A DNA stretch of 39,244 nt. Source: an uncultured Prevotella sp. (lineage in GTDB: Bacteria; Bacteroidota; Bacteroidia; Bacteroidales; Bacteroidaceae). Shown here in pieces: positions 15,756 to 27,316 of the stretch (position 1 is its first letter; the number at the start of each line of letters is the position of its first letter). Where the stretch lies: the NCBI GenBank assembly GCA_902497035.1, contig CABVDL010000014.1, positions 1 to 39,244 on the forward strand. The letters are read 5' to 3'. Made by a program: the position numbers and the translations under genes. The notes beneath the pieces were generated by a model that searched no databases, was not told where the DNA came from, and saw only the letters and a program-made list of their open reading frames with translations.

Positions 15756-17420
15756 TCATTTTGTGTAGAGGAAACGCTTGATAGAGCGTTTGGGTGTCTT
15801 CTCAAATTCTTCCTCGTGAATGCGGATTTCAGAAAGATGACAGTAGTTGGGCTGCTCGGCATTGAGGGTCTTGCGGTTGTGCTCCATGATCTCCTTGATG
15901 TCAGCATCGCCTAATCCCATCGACTTTGCGGCGTCGTAGTCGGGATGAACCAAGCCTATAAGCTTGTCGCCTTCCTGAATGACAACACTCTCACTGACGA
16001 GTGTCAACGAGTTGAGCTTGTCCTCTATTTCCTCGGGATAAATATTCTGGCCGTTTGAGCCAAGAAGCATGTTCTTGGAGCGCCCTTTAATGAAGATGTT
16101 GCCGTCTTTGTCCATCAGGCCGAGATCGCCCGTGTGAAACCATCCGTCAGCATCAATGGCAGCCTTGGTGGCATCCTCATTCTTGTAATAGCCAAGCATC
16201 ACGTTGGGACCTTTGCAAAGTATCTCTCCTGCGATGTGGGTCGGGTCGCGGCTTACAATCTTCACCTGCATGTGATAAGCGGCCTTGCCGCAGGATCCGG
16301 GGACGAAGCGGCTCCAGTCCTCATAGCCAATGATGGGACCACATTCGGTTGCTCCATAGCCTACGGTGTAGCGAAAGCCAATGCGGCGCAGGAACTGCTC
16401 CACTTCCTGACTAAAAGCAGCACCGCCGACAATCACTTCAATGAAACGTCCGCCGAAAGCTTGAGTAACCTGCTCATTGATGCGCTCAAACACTTTCTTG
16501 TTGATGCCCGGCATTCTTGTGAGCAGCCGCATGCGCGGATCTTGAAGCTTGGGAAAGACTTTCTTCTTGATGATTTTCTCTATTATCAGGGGCACCGAGA
16601 TAATGATGACGGGCCTTATTTCGCTGAATGCGGCAGCGATGATGGCGGGAGAGGGTATGCGGGTGAGATAGTAGACATGGCAACCCATTAGGAACTCAAA
16701 CAGAAATTCGAAAGCCATGCCATACATATGGGCCATTGGTAAAATGCTGATGACGCTGTCGCCAGCCTTTATCTTACTGCCAAGCACGTGCTTTGCAAAG
16801 TCTGCGTTGCTCCACAGGGAACGATAGGGCAGCATTACACCCTTTGAGAAGCCGGTCGTACCGCTGGTATAGTTGATCAGTGCCAGTTCGTCAGGATTCT
16901 GTTCTATATAATAATGTACGTGTTCCTTGCGGAAATATTTGGGGAACTTATGCCCGAACATCTCATTCAGGTGTTCCCGGGCATAGGTCAGCTTCTCGGT
17001 ACGTGAGATGACCAAGGAATAATCGGGAATATAGATGATGCCTTCCAATTTGGGCATCTTTGTCGGGTCTATCTGTGTGGCTACCACATCTCCTGCAAAC
17101 AGCAATTTCGCGTCGGAGTGATTGACAATATTGTGTATTTGGTCCGGAATGAACTCATGCAGAATAGGGACGGCTATGGCACCATAGGTGATAACTGCAA
17201 GGAATGCAGACGCCCAAGCCGCGCTATTTCTACCGCAAATAGCAATCTTGTCACCTTTCTGCACGCCGGAGCTCTCAAACATGATATGCAATTTCTCTAT
17301 CTTTCGAGCTACATCGTGATATTGCAGGGTCGCTCCTTTATAGTCAGTCAACGCATCGCGGTCCCAGTTACGTGTTATACTATCCTGGATAAGCTGGTTG
17401 AAGCTTGGTATTTGTTCCAT
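15756..17420 (-). CDS. long-chain acyl-CoA synthetase (AMP-binding), copy 2
   Basis: A 554-aa ANL-superfamily enzyme. It should adenylate a fatty acid with ATP and pass it to coenzyme A. The P-loop-like motif YTSGTTGFSKGVML, the AMP-binding segment GYGATECGP, and DGWFHTGDLGLMDKDGN with the hinge region following (KGRSKNMLLGSNGQNIYPEEIE) are visible, as is a C-terminal Lys-rich end (TPKRSIKRFLY). It is clearly paralogous to the neighbour at 17474-19141 along its whole length, and only 53 bp separate them, so they are co-transcribed from 19165-19196. Substrate chain length cannot be read from the sequence; an acyl-ACP synthetase or another acid as substrate is possible. Confidence 0.88.
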   Translation of the reverse strand: MEQIPSFNQLIQDSITRNWDRDALTDYKGATLQYHDVARKIEKLHIMFESSGVQKGDKIAICGRNSAAWASAFLAVITYGAIAVPILHEFIPDQIHNIVNHSDAKLLFAGDVVATQIDPTKMPKLEGIIYIPDYSLVISRTEKLTYAREHLNEMFGHKFPKYFRKEHVHYYIEQNPDELALINYTSGTTGFSKGVMLPYRSLWSNADFAKHVLGSKIKAGDSVISILPMAHMYGMAFEFLFEFLMGCHVYYLTRIPSPAIIAAAFSEIRPVIIISVPLIIEKIIKKKVFPKLQDPRMRLLTRMPGINKKVFERINEQVTQAFGGRFIEVIVGGAAFSQEVEQFLRRIGFRYTVGYGATECGPIIGYEDWSRFVPGSCGKAAYHMQVKIVSRDPTHIAGEILCKGPNVMLGYYKNEDATKAAIDADGWFHTGDLGLMDKDGNIFIKGRSKNMLLGSNGQNIYPEEIEDKLNSLTLVSESVVIQEGDKLIGLVHPDYDAAKSMGLGDADIKEIMEHNRKTLNAEQPNYCHLSEIRIHEEEFEKTPKRSIKRFLYTK

Positions 17421-17473
17421 ATTGGTATTGTTTTCTTAAATGAAATGAAATATAGAATTGAGCGCAGTGACTC

Positions 17474-19141
17474 TTACACTGCGTTCTGATATAAGTATCT
17501 TTTGATGGATTTTTTCGGAGTTTTCTCGAACTCTGTATTATGAAGCTTGATTTCACTGATTTGGCAGAACGAGGGCAGCTGGTCGTTGAGCTGTTTCAGG
17601 TTTTCATTCATAATGCTTTGAAGGTCTTCCATGGTAAACCCAAGATGTGAGGCTTCCTCCAAGTCGGGATGTACGAGGCCTACAAGCTTATCACCTTTTT
17701 GAATGATTAAGCTTTCGGAGACCATGGTCATAGCATTAAGCTTATACTCTATCTCCTCTGGATATACGTTTTGACCGTTTGAACCCAAAAGCATGTTTTT
17801 GATGCGGCCAAGAATGAACAGATGGCCGTCGGCGCTCATTCTGGCCAAGTCTCCCGTATGGAACCAACCTTGCTCATCAATGACAGCCTTAGTGGCCTCC
17901 TCATTCTTATAATAGCCCAACATTACATTGAGTCCCCGCGTGACCACCTCTCCTGGGATATTTTCCGGGTCGCTGCTCAGCACTTTCAGTTCCATGTTAT
18001 CGGCTACCGTACCGCAACTCCCCGGCACAAAGTCATGCCAGTCGCTGTAGGTAATCATAGGGCCGGTCTCAGTGGTGCCATAGCCTACGGTAATGGGAAA
18101 TCCTATGCTGACCAGGAAATCTTCGATCTCTCTGCTCAGGCCGGCTCCACCGACCATCACCTCATAGGCTTTTCCCCCCATGATGTCCATCACCTCACGA
18201 CAAAGGTGAGCCTTCACTTTCTTGCCAATTCCAGGCATCCTCATCAAAACCTTTACGCGGTTGGTCAGAGAAGGAAAGACTTTCTTGCGGATAATCTTCT
18301 CGATGACCAAGGGCACGGAGACAATGATGGAGGGATGTATGTCTGTAAAGGCACCCTGAATGATAGTCGGACTCGGCAGACGCGTCAGGAAATAGATGTG
18401 ATTGCCCATGCAGAACTGCAGGAGGAACTCACAGCTTAGTCCGTACATATGGGCCATGGGCAAGATAGCCAGGACGTTCTTATTGTCTTTGCTGAGCTTG
18501 CTGCCAATGGCTTTCTTCAAGTAGGTGATGTTGCTCCACATGCAGCGATATGAGAGCATTACGCCCTTTGAGAAGCCTGTTGTGCCACTGGTGTAATTAA
18601 TCAGCGCAAGCTCGTCAGGATTGTCAACGTGGTAGTGCAGATGCTCCTTGCGAAAGTATTTGGGATACTTTATGCCGTAAATCTCATTAAGGTGCTCACG
18701 GGCATAGGTAAGCTGCTCTGAGCGGCTTACAACAACAGAGTAGTCGGGAATATAGACGACGCCCTCCAGATGGGGCATCCTGTCATAGTCGAGCGTCGTG
18801 GACACTACGTCGCCCACGAACAACAACTTGGCTTGAGAATGATTGACTATCTCATAGACCTGGTCCGGCTTGAACTCATGCTGCACCGGTACTGCCACAG
18901 CACCATAGGTGAGGGTGGCAAGGAAAGCGCATGCCCAAGCTGAGCTGTTGCGGCCGCATAAAGCAACTTTGTCACCCTGCCTGAGACCTGAGTGCTCAAA
19001 CAGTATATGCAGCTTTTCAATCTTTCTTGCAACGTCGTGGAACTGAAGCGTCGCACCCTTATAGTCGGTAAGTGCGTCCTTCTCCCAGTTGGTGCGTATG
19101 GTCTCCTCGACCATTGTATTGAAACTTGCCTTTGCTACCAT
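17474..19141 (-). CDS. long-chain acyl-CoA synthetase (AMP-binding), copy 1
   Basis: A 555-aa ANL-superfamily ligase when started at ATG 19141. The frame is open to 19195, but the promoter -7 element sits at 19172-19165, inside that extension, and the paralogue also begins at the position equivalent to 19141, so the shorter form is chosen. It shows YTSGTTGFSKGVML, GYGTTETGPM, QGWFHTGDLARMSADGH and GRIKNMLLGSNGQNVYPEEIE. It shares long identical blocks with copy 2, e.g. DALTDYKGATLQ near the N-terminus, pointing to a tandem duplication followed by divergence. First gene of a two-gene operon. Confidence 0.88.
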   Translation of the reverse strand: MVAKASFNTMVEETIRTNWEKDALTDYKGATLQFHDVARKIEKLHILFEHSGLRQGDKVALCGRNSSAWACAFLATLTYGAVAVPVQHEFKPDQVYEIVNHSQAKLLFVGDVVSTTLDYDRMPHLEGVVYIPDYSVVVSRSEQLTYAREHLNEIYGIKYPKYFRKEHLHYHVDNPDELALINYTSGTTGFSKGVMLSYRCMWSNITYLKKAIGSKLSKDNKNVLAILPMAHMYGLSCEFLLQFCMGNHIYFLTRLPSPTIIQGAFTDIHPSIIVSVPLVIEKIIRKKVFPSLTNRVKVLMRMPGIGKKVKAHLCREVMDIMGGKAYEVMVGGAGLSREIEDFLVSIGFPITVGYGTTETGPMITYSDWHDFVPGSCGTVADNMELKVLSSDPENIPGEVVTRGLNVMLGYYKNEEATKAVIDEQGWFHTGDLARMSADGHLFILGRIKNMLLGSNGQNVYPEEIEYKLNAMTMVSESLIIQKGDKLVGLVHPDLEEASHLGFTMEDLQSIMNENLKQLNDQLPSFCQISEIKLHNTEFEKTPKKSIKRYLYQNAV

Positions 19142-19164
19142 TGCACAATTATCAAATTTTTGTG

Positions 19165-19196
19165 CAAAGTTAATACCTAAACTGCACATTGGCAAG
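19165..19196 (-). promoter_or_regulatory. promoter of the acyl-CoA synthetase operon
   Basis: On the minus strand CTTG (19196-19193), a 20-nt spacer, then TAACTTTG (19172-19165). Predicted start near 19160 gives a leader of about 20 nt and fixes the first start codon at 19141. Confidence 0.75.
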
Positions 19197-19286
19197 AAAA
19201 ATGTGCATTATTTTGAATAATCAGCACACTTTTCTATTGAACGGCTTGTATAGAACGGACAATTTACTCATTTCACATGCCCGTTG

Positions 19287-20534
19287 TCACTCATATCGCA
19301 TGCTTCTCGCAGGATGGATGTGAGCGATGAGATAACTTGGCGCTATCAGAACGAGGACGCTGATGACCAGCGTGGCAACGTTCAGCAACAGCAGGGCAGG
19401 TATGTTGATTTCAATGGGAACGGTGCTTACATAATATGTTGCCGGGTCGAGTTTGACGATACCAAGATATTTCTGTAGCAAGCTCAGTCCTACACCTAAT
19501 ATATTGCCGTAAAGCAATCCTCTCCCTATAATAAAGGTGGCGAAGCACATGAACGTGTGACGGATGGTGGCGTTGCGGGCGCCAAGAGCTTTCAGCACTC
19601 CAATCATCGTCGTACGCTCAAGAATAATGATTAGCAAGCCGGAAATCATCGTCACTCCAGCAACTGCAGTCATCAGCGCAAGGATAATCCACACATTCAT
19701 GTCGAGAAGGTCAAGCCACTGAAAGATTTGCGGGTTGATATCCTGAATAGTCTGCGAGGAGTAGGTCTCGCCGTAGTGGTCGGTTGTCTTGTTGACTTTC
19801 TCAATGAACTGCTGCTCAACTTCATTGACCCTGTTGAAGTCGTTTACGGTAATCTCGGCGCCTGAGGCCTGGTCCTGCTTCCATCCGTTAAGCCTGACGG
19901 CAGTGTAAAGGTCGGTAAAGCAGATGTAGGTGTCGTATTGGCTGAGGTTGGTCTGGTAGATACCGGCAATGGTGAACCTGCGGATGCGCACGCCATTGCT
20001 GTCGATAAAATAGGCGAAGATGCGTTGCCCCTGCCTCACTTTCAGCTTGTCGGCGATACTTTGGGAGATAACAATGTTGTTGGAGGCTTCCTTGTCGGAA
20101 AATTTAGGAAAGCAGCCCGACACCATATTGGAATGTATGAAAGTGGAGTCGTATTCTGGTCCGACACCTTTCAGTATGACCCCTAAGAAGTCGTTGTCGG
20201 TCTTCAGGATGCCTTGCTTATAGGCAAAACGCTCTGCGTGCCTCACCCCGTTGATGTTGCGGATGACCTGCATCATGCTGTCGTCCATCTGAATGGGGTA
20301 TTGCTCAGAAGCCGTCTGGCCGATAAAATTGGTAACTTGGATATGGCTGCCGAAGCCGATGACCTTGTTTCGGATGGAGTGCTTGAACCCAAGCACCACA
20401 AACACAGACACAATCATTACGGCCAACCCTATAGTGACGCCTGCGGTCGCAATCTTGATGGCTGGCCGTGAAACCTTACGTTTGTCTCCTTGTGAACGGT
20501 AGAGCCGGGTAGCAATGAAGAGGGGAAAATTCAT
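19287..20534 (-). CDS. ABC transporter permease, LolC/LolE-FtsX type
   Basis: A 415-aa inner-membrane permease. The N-terminus (FIATRLYRSQGDKRKVSRPAI...) is followed by a first membrane span (about 28-50), a long periplasmic MacB-PCD-like domain (about 55-270), and three C-terminal spans in an FtsX domain (about 275-400). This 4-TM layout is that of LolC/LolE, which extract lipoproteins from the inner membrane with an ATPase (LolD). No ATPase gene is next to it here. The start codon overlaps the stop of the upstream aminotransferase (ATGA), so the two are translationally coupled. Confidence 0.85.
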   Translation of the reverse strand: MNFPLFIATRLYRSQGDKRKVSRPAIKIATAGVTIGLAVMIVSVFVVLGFKHSIRNKVIGFGSHIQVTNFIGQTASEQYPIQMDDSMMQVIRNINGVRHAERFAYKQGILKTDNDFLGVILKGVGPEYDSTFIHSNMVSGCFPKFSDKEASNNIVISQSIADKLKVRQGQRIFAYFIDSNGVRIRRFTIAGIYQTNLSQYDTYICFTDLYTAVRLNGWKQDQASGAEITVNDFNRVNEVEQQFIEKVNKTTDHYGETYSSQTIQDINPQIFQWLDLLDMNVWIILALMTAVAGVTMISGLLIIILERTTMIGVLKALGARNATIRHTFMCFATFIIGRGLLYGNILGVGLSLLQKYLGIVKLDPATYYVSTVPIEINIPALLLLNVATLVISVLVLIAPSYLIAHIHPARSMRYE

Positions 20535-21733
20535 TCGGCAGTCCTCCCCGGATAAGCTTCAAGTGCTTTGCTCAGCACTATTAAGGCTTTCTTTAAGTCT
20601 TCCTGTTTCAGCACATAGGCTATTCTCACTTGGTTGCGTCCGGCGTTGGGAGTGGTGTAGAAGCCGGCTGCGGGAGCCATCATCACGGTGCAGCCCTCAT
20701 AGCTGAACTCCTCAAGACACCAGCGGCAGAATTTCTCAGAATCGTCAACTGGCAGTTGCGCTACCGTATAGAATGCACCCATGGGAATAGGAGAATAGAC
20801 GCCGGGAATGCGGTTGAGACCGTCGATAAGGCATTTGCGGCGCTCCACGTACTCGTCATAGACGGTGCGGTAGTAATCCTCAGGCGCATCAAGTGATGCC
20901 TCGGCGACAAGCTGCCCTATGAGAGGTGGGGAGAGACGGGCCTGACAAAACTTCATCACGGCCTGCCTTACGGCCTTGTTGTGGGTGATGAGGGCTCCTA
21001 CACGTATGCCGCATTCAGAATATCGCTTCGATACTGAATCAATCAGGATGACGTTGTCCTCGATACCTTTCAGGTGCATGGCACTGATGTAGGGACTGCC
21101 CGTGTAGATGTATTCCCGATACACCTCATCGGAAAACAGGTAGAGGTCGTATTTCTTTACGAGGTCGCGTATCTGGTTCATCTCGCGCCGTGTATAGAGA
21201 TAGCCCGTCGGATTGTTGGGGTTGCAAATCATGATGGCGCGCGTCTTGTCATTAATCAGCTCCTCAAACTTCTCCACTTTCGGCAGTGAGAAGCCTTCCT
21301 CGATGGTTGTCGCAATGGTGCGTATTTTGGCTCCGGCGGAGATGGCAAAGGCCATGTAGTTGGCATAAGCCGGCTCGGGGACGATAATCTCATCGCCGGG
21401 ATTGAGGCAGCTCATAAAGGAGAAAAGCACGGCCTCAGAGCCGCCTGAGGTGATGATGATCTCGTCTGGCGTCACATTGATATTATACTTGGCATAGTAG
21501 CTCACGAGTTTCTCGCGATACGACAGAAAGCCTTGTGACGGAGAATACTCCAGAATTTTCCTGTCGATATGCTTAAGTGCGTCGAGGCCTACTTGCGGTG
21601 TGGGCAGGTCGGGCTGACCAATGTTGAGATGATAAACCTTAATTCCTCTTGCCTTGGCGGCAGCTGCAAGTGGTGCAAGCTTGCGGATAGGCGAAAACGG
21701 CATTTCCAATCCACGAACTGATATCTCTGGCAT
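20531..21733 (-). CDS. PLP-dependent aminotransferase, class I/II
   Basis: A 400-aa fold-type I aminotransferase of the aspartate aminotransferase family. GGSEAVLFSF (about 97-106) binds the PLP phosphate region, NPNNPTGYLY (171-180) is the signature loop, SDEVYREY (201-208) carries the Asp and Tyr that contact the ring, and Lys236 in DSVSKRYSECG is the Schiff-base lysine. The substrate is not determined; aspartate/aromatic/alanine transfer are all possible for this subgroup. A -7 promoter element is at 21769-21776. The gene overlaps the permease downstream by 4 bp. Confidence 0.9.
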   Translation of the reverse strand: MPEISVRGLEMPFSPIRKLAPLAAAAKARGIKVYHLNIGQPDLPTPQVGLDALKHIDRKILEYSPSQGFLSYREKLVSYYAKYNINVTPDEIIITSGGSEAVLFSFMSCLNPGDEIIVPEPAYANYMAFAISAGAKIRTIATTIEEGFSLPKVEKFEELINDKTRAIMICNPNNPTGYLYTRREMNQIRDLVKKYDLYLFSDEVYREYIYTGSPYISAMHLKGIEDNVILIDSVSKRYSECGIRVGALITHNKAVRQAVMKFCQARLSPPLIGQLVAEASLDAPEDYYRTVYDEYVERRKCLIDGLNRIPGVYSPIPMGAFYTVAQLPVDDSEKFCRWCLEEFSYEGCTVMMAPAAGFYTTPNAGRNQVRIAYVLKQEDLKKALIVLSKALEAYPGRTAE

Positions 21734-21768
21734 AATGCTATTCTATATTAATCAATGCTTAGATAGCG

Positions 21769-21776
21769 CAAAGTTA
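21769..21776 (-). promoter_or_regulatory. -7 element for the aminotransferase-permease pair
   Basis: TAACTTTG read on the minus strand, about 36 nt before ATG 21733. No clear -33 element is seen at the usual distance. Confidence 0.55.
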
Positions 21777-21826
21777 GCTTATTTTTTTTAGATAAGTCCC
21801 TTTCTATTCTATTTTTCTCTTATTCT

Positions 21827-23002
21827 TTAGAGGTCGTCAAGCATGATGGGCACCTCGACGGCCTTGATTTTGACATTTTTGCGTTCCCACCTCCTGACTT
21901 TGGCCTCCGACGCCTCCGACAGTCTTCCCAAGATGTATTGCTCCATAATCAGTCCGCCCAGGGGGCAGGCAAGGTCGGCTCCCCATCCTCCGTTCTCCAC
22001 ATAGACGCTGACGGCTATACGTGGGTTGTTTTCAGGGGCAAAGCCCAAGAAGATGCTGTGGTCGTGGCCTTCGTTCTGGGCCGTACCCGTTTTCCCGCAA
22101 ACTTTGTAATGAGGATTGCGTATGGCAGTGCAGGTACCGCTGATGACGGCTGCCCGCATGCCCTCGACAACGATGTCGAACGCCTCTTTCGCAGGCCTGG
22201 CCTGATGGGGCGTCAAAAAGATACTGTCAAGCGGATGGCTGGCTGTTGGCTTGTGGATGTGGGGTGTGAACCAGCGTCCGCGGTTGGCTGTGATGGCAGC
22301 GAGATTGCAGAGCTGGAGTGGGGTGGTGGTCACCTCGCCCTGCCCCATACCCAGCCACATGATGGTTGTTCCGTTCCATGTGCCGTGACTCTTGTCTAAA
22401 TAGGCAGCGTCGGGAATGAGACCACTGGCCTCGTTGGGCAGGTCGATGCCAAGCGGATGTCCTAGTCCCATGCTCCACATGAACGAATGCCAATCGTTGA
22501 GGGCTGTTGCCTTTACCGGATAAAGCGAGCGGTTATCGACAAAGTCGCGGAATGCCTGGCACCACCAAGAGTTGCACGACTGGCCAAGGGCCTGCACCAG
22601 GGTGAGGGGCGACGAATGCTCGTGGCAGCCGATATGGATGCCGTCGGCCCAGAAGCCTTTGCGGCACGGATAGGCCGTATGGGTGTTGATTGCGCCGAAA
22701 GTGAGCAGCGTGGCGGCTTGGGCCACTTTGAATGTTGAGCCCGGTGAATAGGATATTGAGACGGCCCGGTTCAGGTGGTCATCGACCTTATTGTGGCTCA
22801 CCATGCAAAGCACCTCACCGTTGGCTGGATTGATGGCGACGATGCTGCCTTGTTTGCCACGCAGCAATCGCTCAGCCAAATTCTGCAAGGCTGGGTTTAC
22901 CGTCAGAGGACCGTCATCCGGCAGTTGATAGACGCCTTGCGCCGCCGCGCCAAAAGGAATGAGAAAAGAAATAAATATGGAGGATAAAAACTGTCTGACC
23001 AT
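21827..23002 (-). CDS. minimal secreted penicillin-binding transpeptidase
   Basis: A 391-aa protein from ATG 23002 (a TTG six bases upstream is the alternative). It has a cleavable-looking signal peptide (about 1-21, ending GAAA-Q) and then directly a PBP transpeptidase fold. The three catalytic motifs are complete: S89-T-F-K92, S142-C-N144 and K304-T-G-T. Class B PBPs are usually above 550 aa, with a membrane anchor and a pedestal/dimerisation domain. Both are absent here, so it is probably a soluble periplasmic acyl-serine enzyme: a D,D-transpeptidase, D,D-carboxypeptidase or a beta-lactam-binding homologue. It begins 6 bp after the uvrA stop, so it is likely co-transcribed with that gene. 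Confidence 0.82.
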   Translation of the reverse strand: MVRQFLSSIFISFLIPFGAAAQGVYQLPDDGPLTVNPALQNLAERLLRGKQGSIVAINPANGEVLCMVSHNKVDDHLNRAVSISYSPGSTFKVAQAATLLTFGAINTHTAYPCRKGFWADGIHIGCHEHSSPLTLVQALGQSCNSWWCQAFRDFVDNRSLYPVKATALNDWHSFMWSMGLGHPLGIDLPNEASGLIPDAAYLDKSHGTWNGTTIMWLGMGQGEVTTTPLQLCNLAAITANRGRWFTPHIHKPTASHPLDSIFLTPHQARPAKEAFDIVVEGMRAAVISGTCTAIRNPHYKVCGKTGTAQNEGHDHSIFLGFAPENNPRIAVSVYVENGGWGADLACPLGGLIMEQYILGRLSEASEAKVRRWERKNVKIKAVEVPIMLDDL

Positions 23003-23008
23003 ATACAA

Positions 23009-25843
<2,835 letters not shown>

Positions 25844-25874
25844 GATTATCCTCTTCTGTTATCCTAAAAACAGT

Positions 25875-26591
25875 CTATTCGTTGCCCGTTGTCTCAGTAT
25901 AGCCTCTGAGCAGGTTGACATCCAGGCGGATGTTGAACTTCCGCCCGTCTGCCCCCTTGGCTTTCACCTGCACGTAATAGACACCTTGCTTCACGTCCTT
26001 GCCGTGAAAAGTTCCGTCCCAGCCGCCGGCGGGGTCGCTCCAACTGTAAATCTTCTGTCCCCAGCGGTTGAAAATGGTGGCCTGAAACTCCACGATGCTC
26101 TTGTAGCCCTCCTTGGCCTTATAGATGTCGTTGATGCCGTCTCCGTTGGGAGAGAAAGCATTGGGAAACTCAAGCTTGCTTTCCGATATGGCTACGATGA
26201 TAGGCGTGCCGCCCGTGGCCCAATAGTCATTGGTATAGGCCACGGTGTCGTTGCCGTTTACAAAGGTGGCCCATAGCTCCACGTGGTGGTTGCCCGCGTC
26301 GTTGAACGTGACGTTGGTAGTCTCCTCATAGCGGACCAGGTAGGGATTGTCGCGCTCGTTGTCGCGATAAAAATGCCATTCGTAGTGGCTTGTCCATCCG
26401 TCGGTGCTCTCGGCCCCGCTGGCAAAGGTTACCGTGAGGGGGGCCGACTCAGTGATGGACGTGGAGGTCTGCTCGTCGCCATTGCTGTCGGTGTAGGTTG
26501 CCGATGGCGAAATGGTGGGGATGGTCGTCTGTGCCTTTGTCGTCAGAACAATGGCCGACAGCGTGCATGCGATGACAATGCTCAACTTCAT
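25875..26591 (-). CDS. secreted PKD-like protein with T9SS type B sorting domain
   Basis: A 238-aa protein from ATG 26591 (MKLSIVIAC...). ATG 26603 is a possible alternative and has AAAGG before it. The signal peptide ends near TTKAQ. A PKD-like beta-sandwich follows (PLTVTFASGAES...HYEWHFYRD...FNDAGNHHVELWA). The last ~85 residues are the gliding-motility-associated C-terminal (CHU_C) domain: PNAFSPNGDGINDIY, ATIFNRWGQKIY, GGWDGTFHGKDVKQGVYYV. That domain directs export by the type IX secretion system and surface attachment. Longer N-terminal readings to 26864 cross the promoter and are not used. The substrate or function on the surface is unknown. Confidence 0.85.
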   Translation of the reverse strand: MKLSIVIACTLSAIVLTTKAQTTIPTISPSATYTDSNGDEQTSTSITESAPLTVTFASGAESTDGWTSHYEWHFYRDNERDNPYLVRYEETTNVTFNDAGNHHVELWATFVNGNDTVAYTNDYWATGGTPIIVAISESKLEFPNAFSPNGDGINDIYKAKEGYKSIVEFQATIFNRWGQKIYSWSDPAGGWDGTFHGKDVKQGVYYVQVKAKGADGRKFNIRLDVNLLRGYTETTGNE

Positions 26592-26618
26592 TCGAAATAT
26601 CATCCTTTTGTGAATTTG

Positions 26619-26626
26619 CAAAGTTA
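26619..26626 (-). promoter_or_regulatory. -7 element for the T9SS cargo-uvrA-PBP operon
   Basis: TAACTTTG on the minus strand, followed by C. Predicted start near 26613, so the leader is only about 20 nt before ATG 26591. No convincing -33 box. Confidence 0.6.
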
Positions 26627-27250
26627 ATGATTTTATATAAGAATTAGGACTATTGCGACTTATTTTTTTCTTCTTCTGCAGTGCGGCAATGCCATGTGGA
26701 GGCTGCCGGCAGCATTTATAGCATGAAGCCAGCCCATCACCAATACGAGGACAATATTCAGAAAAATGCTGACATAATGGTGCTGCTGGTTTAACACATT
26801 CCACGGCCAGAAAAATAGGAAAAAATGGATGGATGAAGCAGAATTTACTGCTTCCCGACACCACTCAATCGGATCTGTCTTGTGATTTAGGCCGAATAGC
26901 GATTAGATATGAGCCACTTTCCACCATCGTTTAAGCCTTTTCGCATTACGATATGAGCCACTTTCCGCCATCGTTTAAGCCATTTCTCACCGACGTTTAA
27001 GCCATATCTCACCGACAAAAAATGAAGTCTTGTTCAAGATATAGCGCAACTTGTTGATAGACAATAGTTTGTGAAAGATTGACGAGAATGGCTCTCTTTG
27101 CAGACAATATGCGTTTGCTTTCAAGAATTCAATTCTCAGAGGCTTAAAATGACCAATTTATTTTACACTTAATAGTCTTCCGAAAGATTTGTTCCGACTG
27201 TCTGATAGCTTGGGGGAAGTTGCCTGACCTACAAAAAAATGGAGCGTTTC
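26627..27250. other. intergenic region with repeats, no gene
   Basis: About 620 bases without a supported gene between two divergent promoters. It holds a perfect small hairpin GAAGCAG-AATTTA-CTGCTTC (26835-26854) and the 22-bp tandem array (26907-27016). I see no transposase remnant or RNA gene. Confidence 0.6.
26907..27016. repeat. 22-bp tandem repeat array (five units)
   Basis: Five units of exactly 22 bp run head to tail. Two variants start ATATGAGCCACTTTCC and three start GTTTAAGCC. All share the frame (A/G)TnT(G/A)AGCC, and most end in a C/A-rich half such as CTCACCGAC. Units 1 and 3 differ at a single base, units 4 and 5 likewise, and unit 2 is the most diverged. It looks like a minisatellite or part of a miniature mobile element. 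Confidence 0.85.
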
Positions 27251-27281
27251 TTGGCGGTGTCAAAGAAAATCAGTAATATTG
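27251..27281 (+). promoter_or_regulatory. promoter for the DUF3256-type gene
   Basis: TTG at 27251-27253, 20 nt, then TAATATTG at 27274-27281 (one mismatch to TAnnTTTG). Start near 27286 rules out the TTG codon at 27293 as a comfortable start and favours ATG 27317. Confidence 0.6.
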
Positions 27282-27316
27282 CACGCTGTTAGTTGATAGT
27301 AATACAGAAAATTGCA

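Noticed and set aside
26835..26854. Perfect 7-bp hairpin GAAGCAG/CTGCTTC
   Set aside because: Too short and with no T-tract; could be chance in an AT-rich region.
26592..26864. 91-residue extension of the T9SS cargo protein
   Set aside because: Crosses the predicted promoter (-7 at 26619-26626) and lies ahead of an obvious signal peptide.
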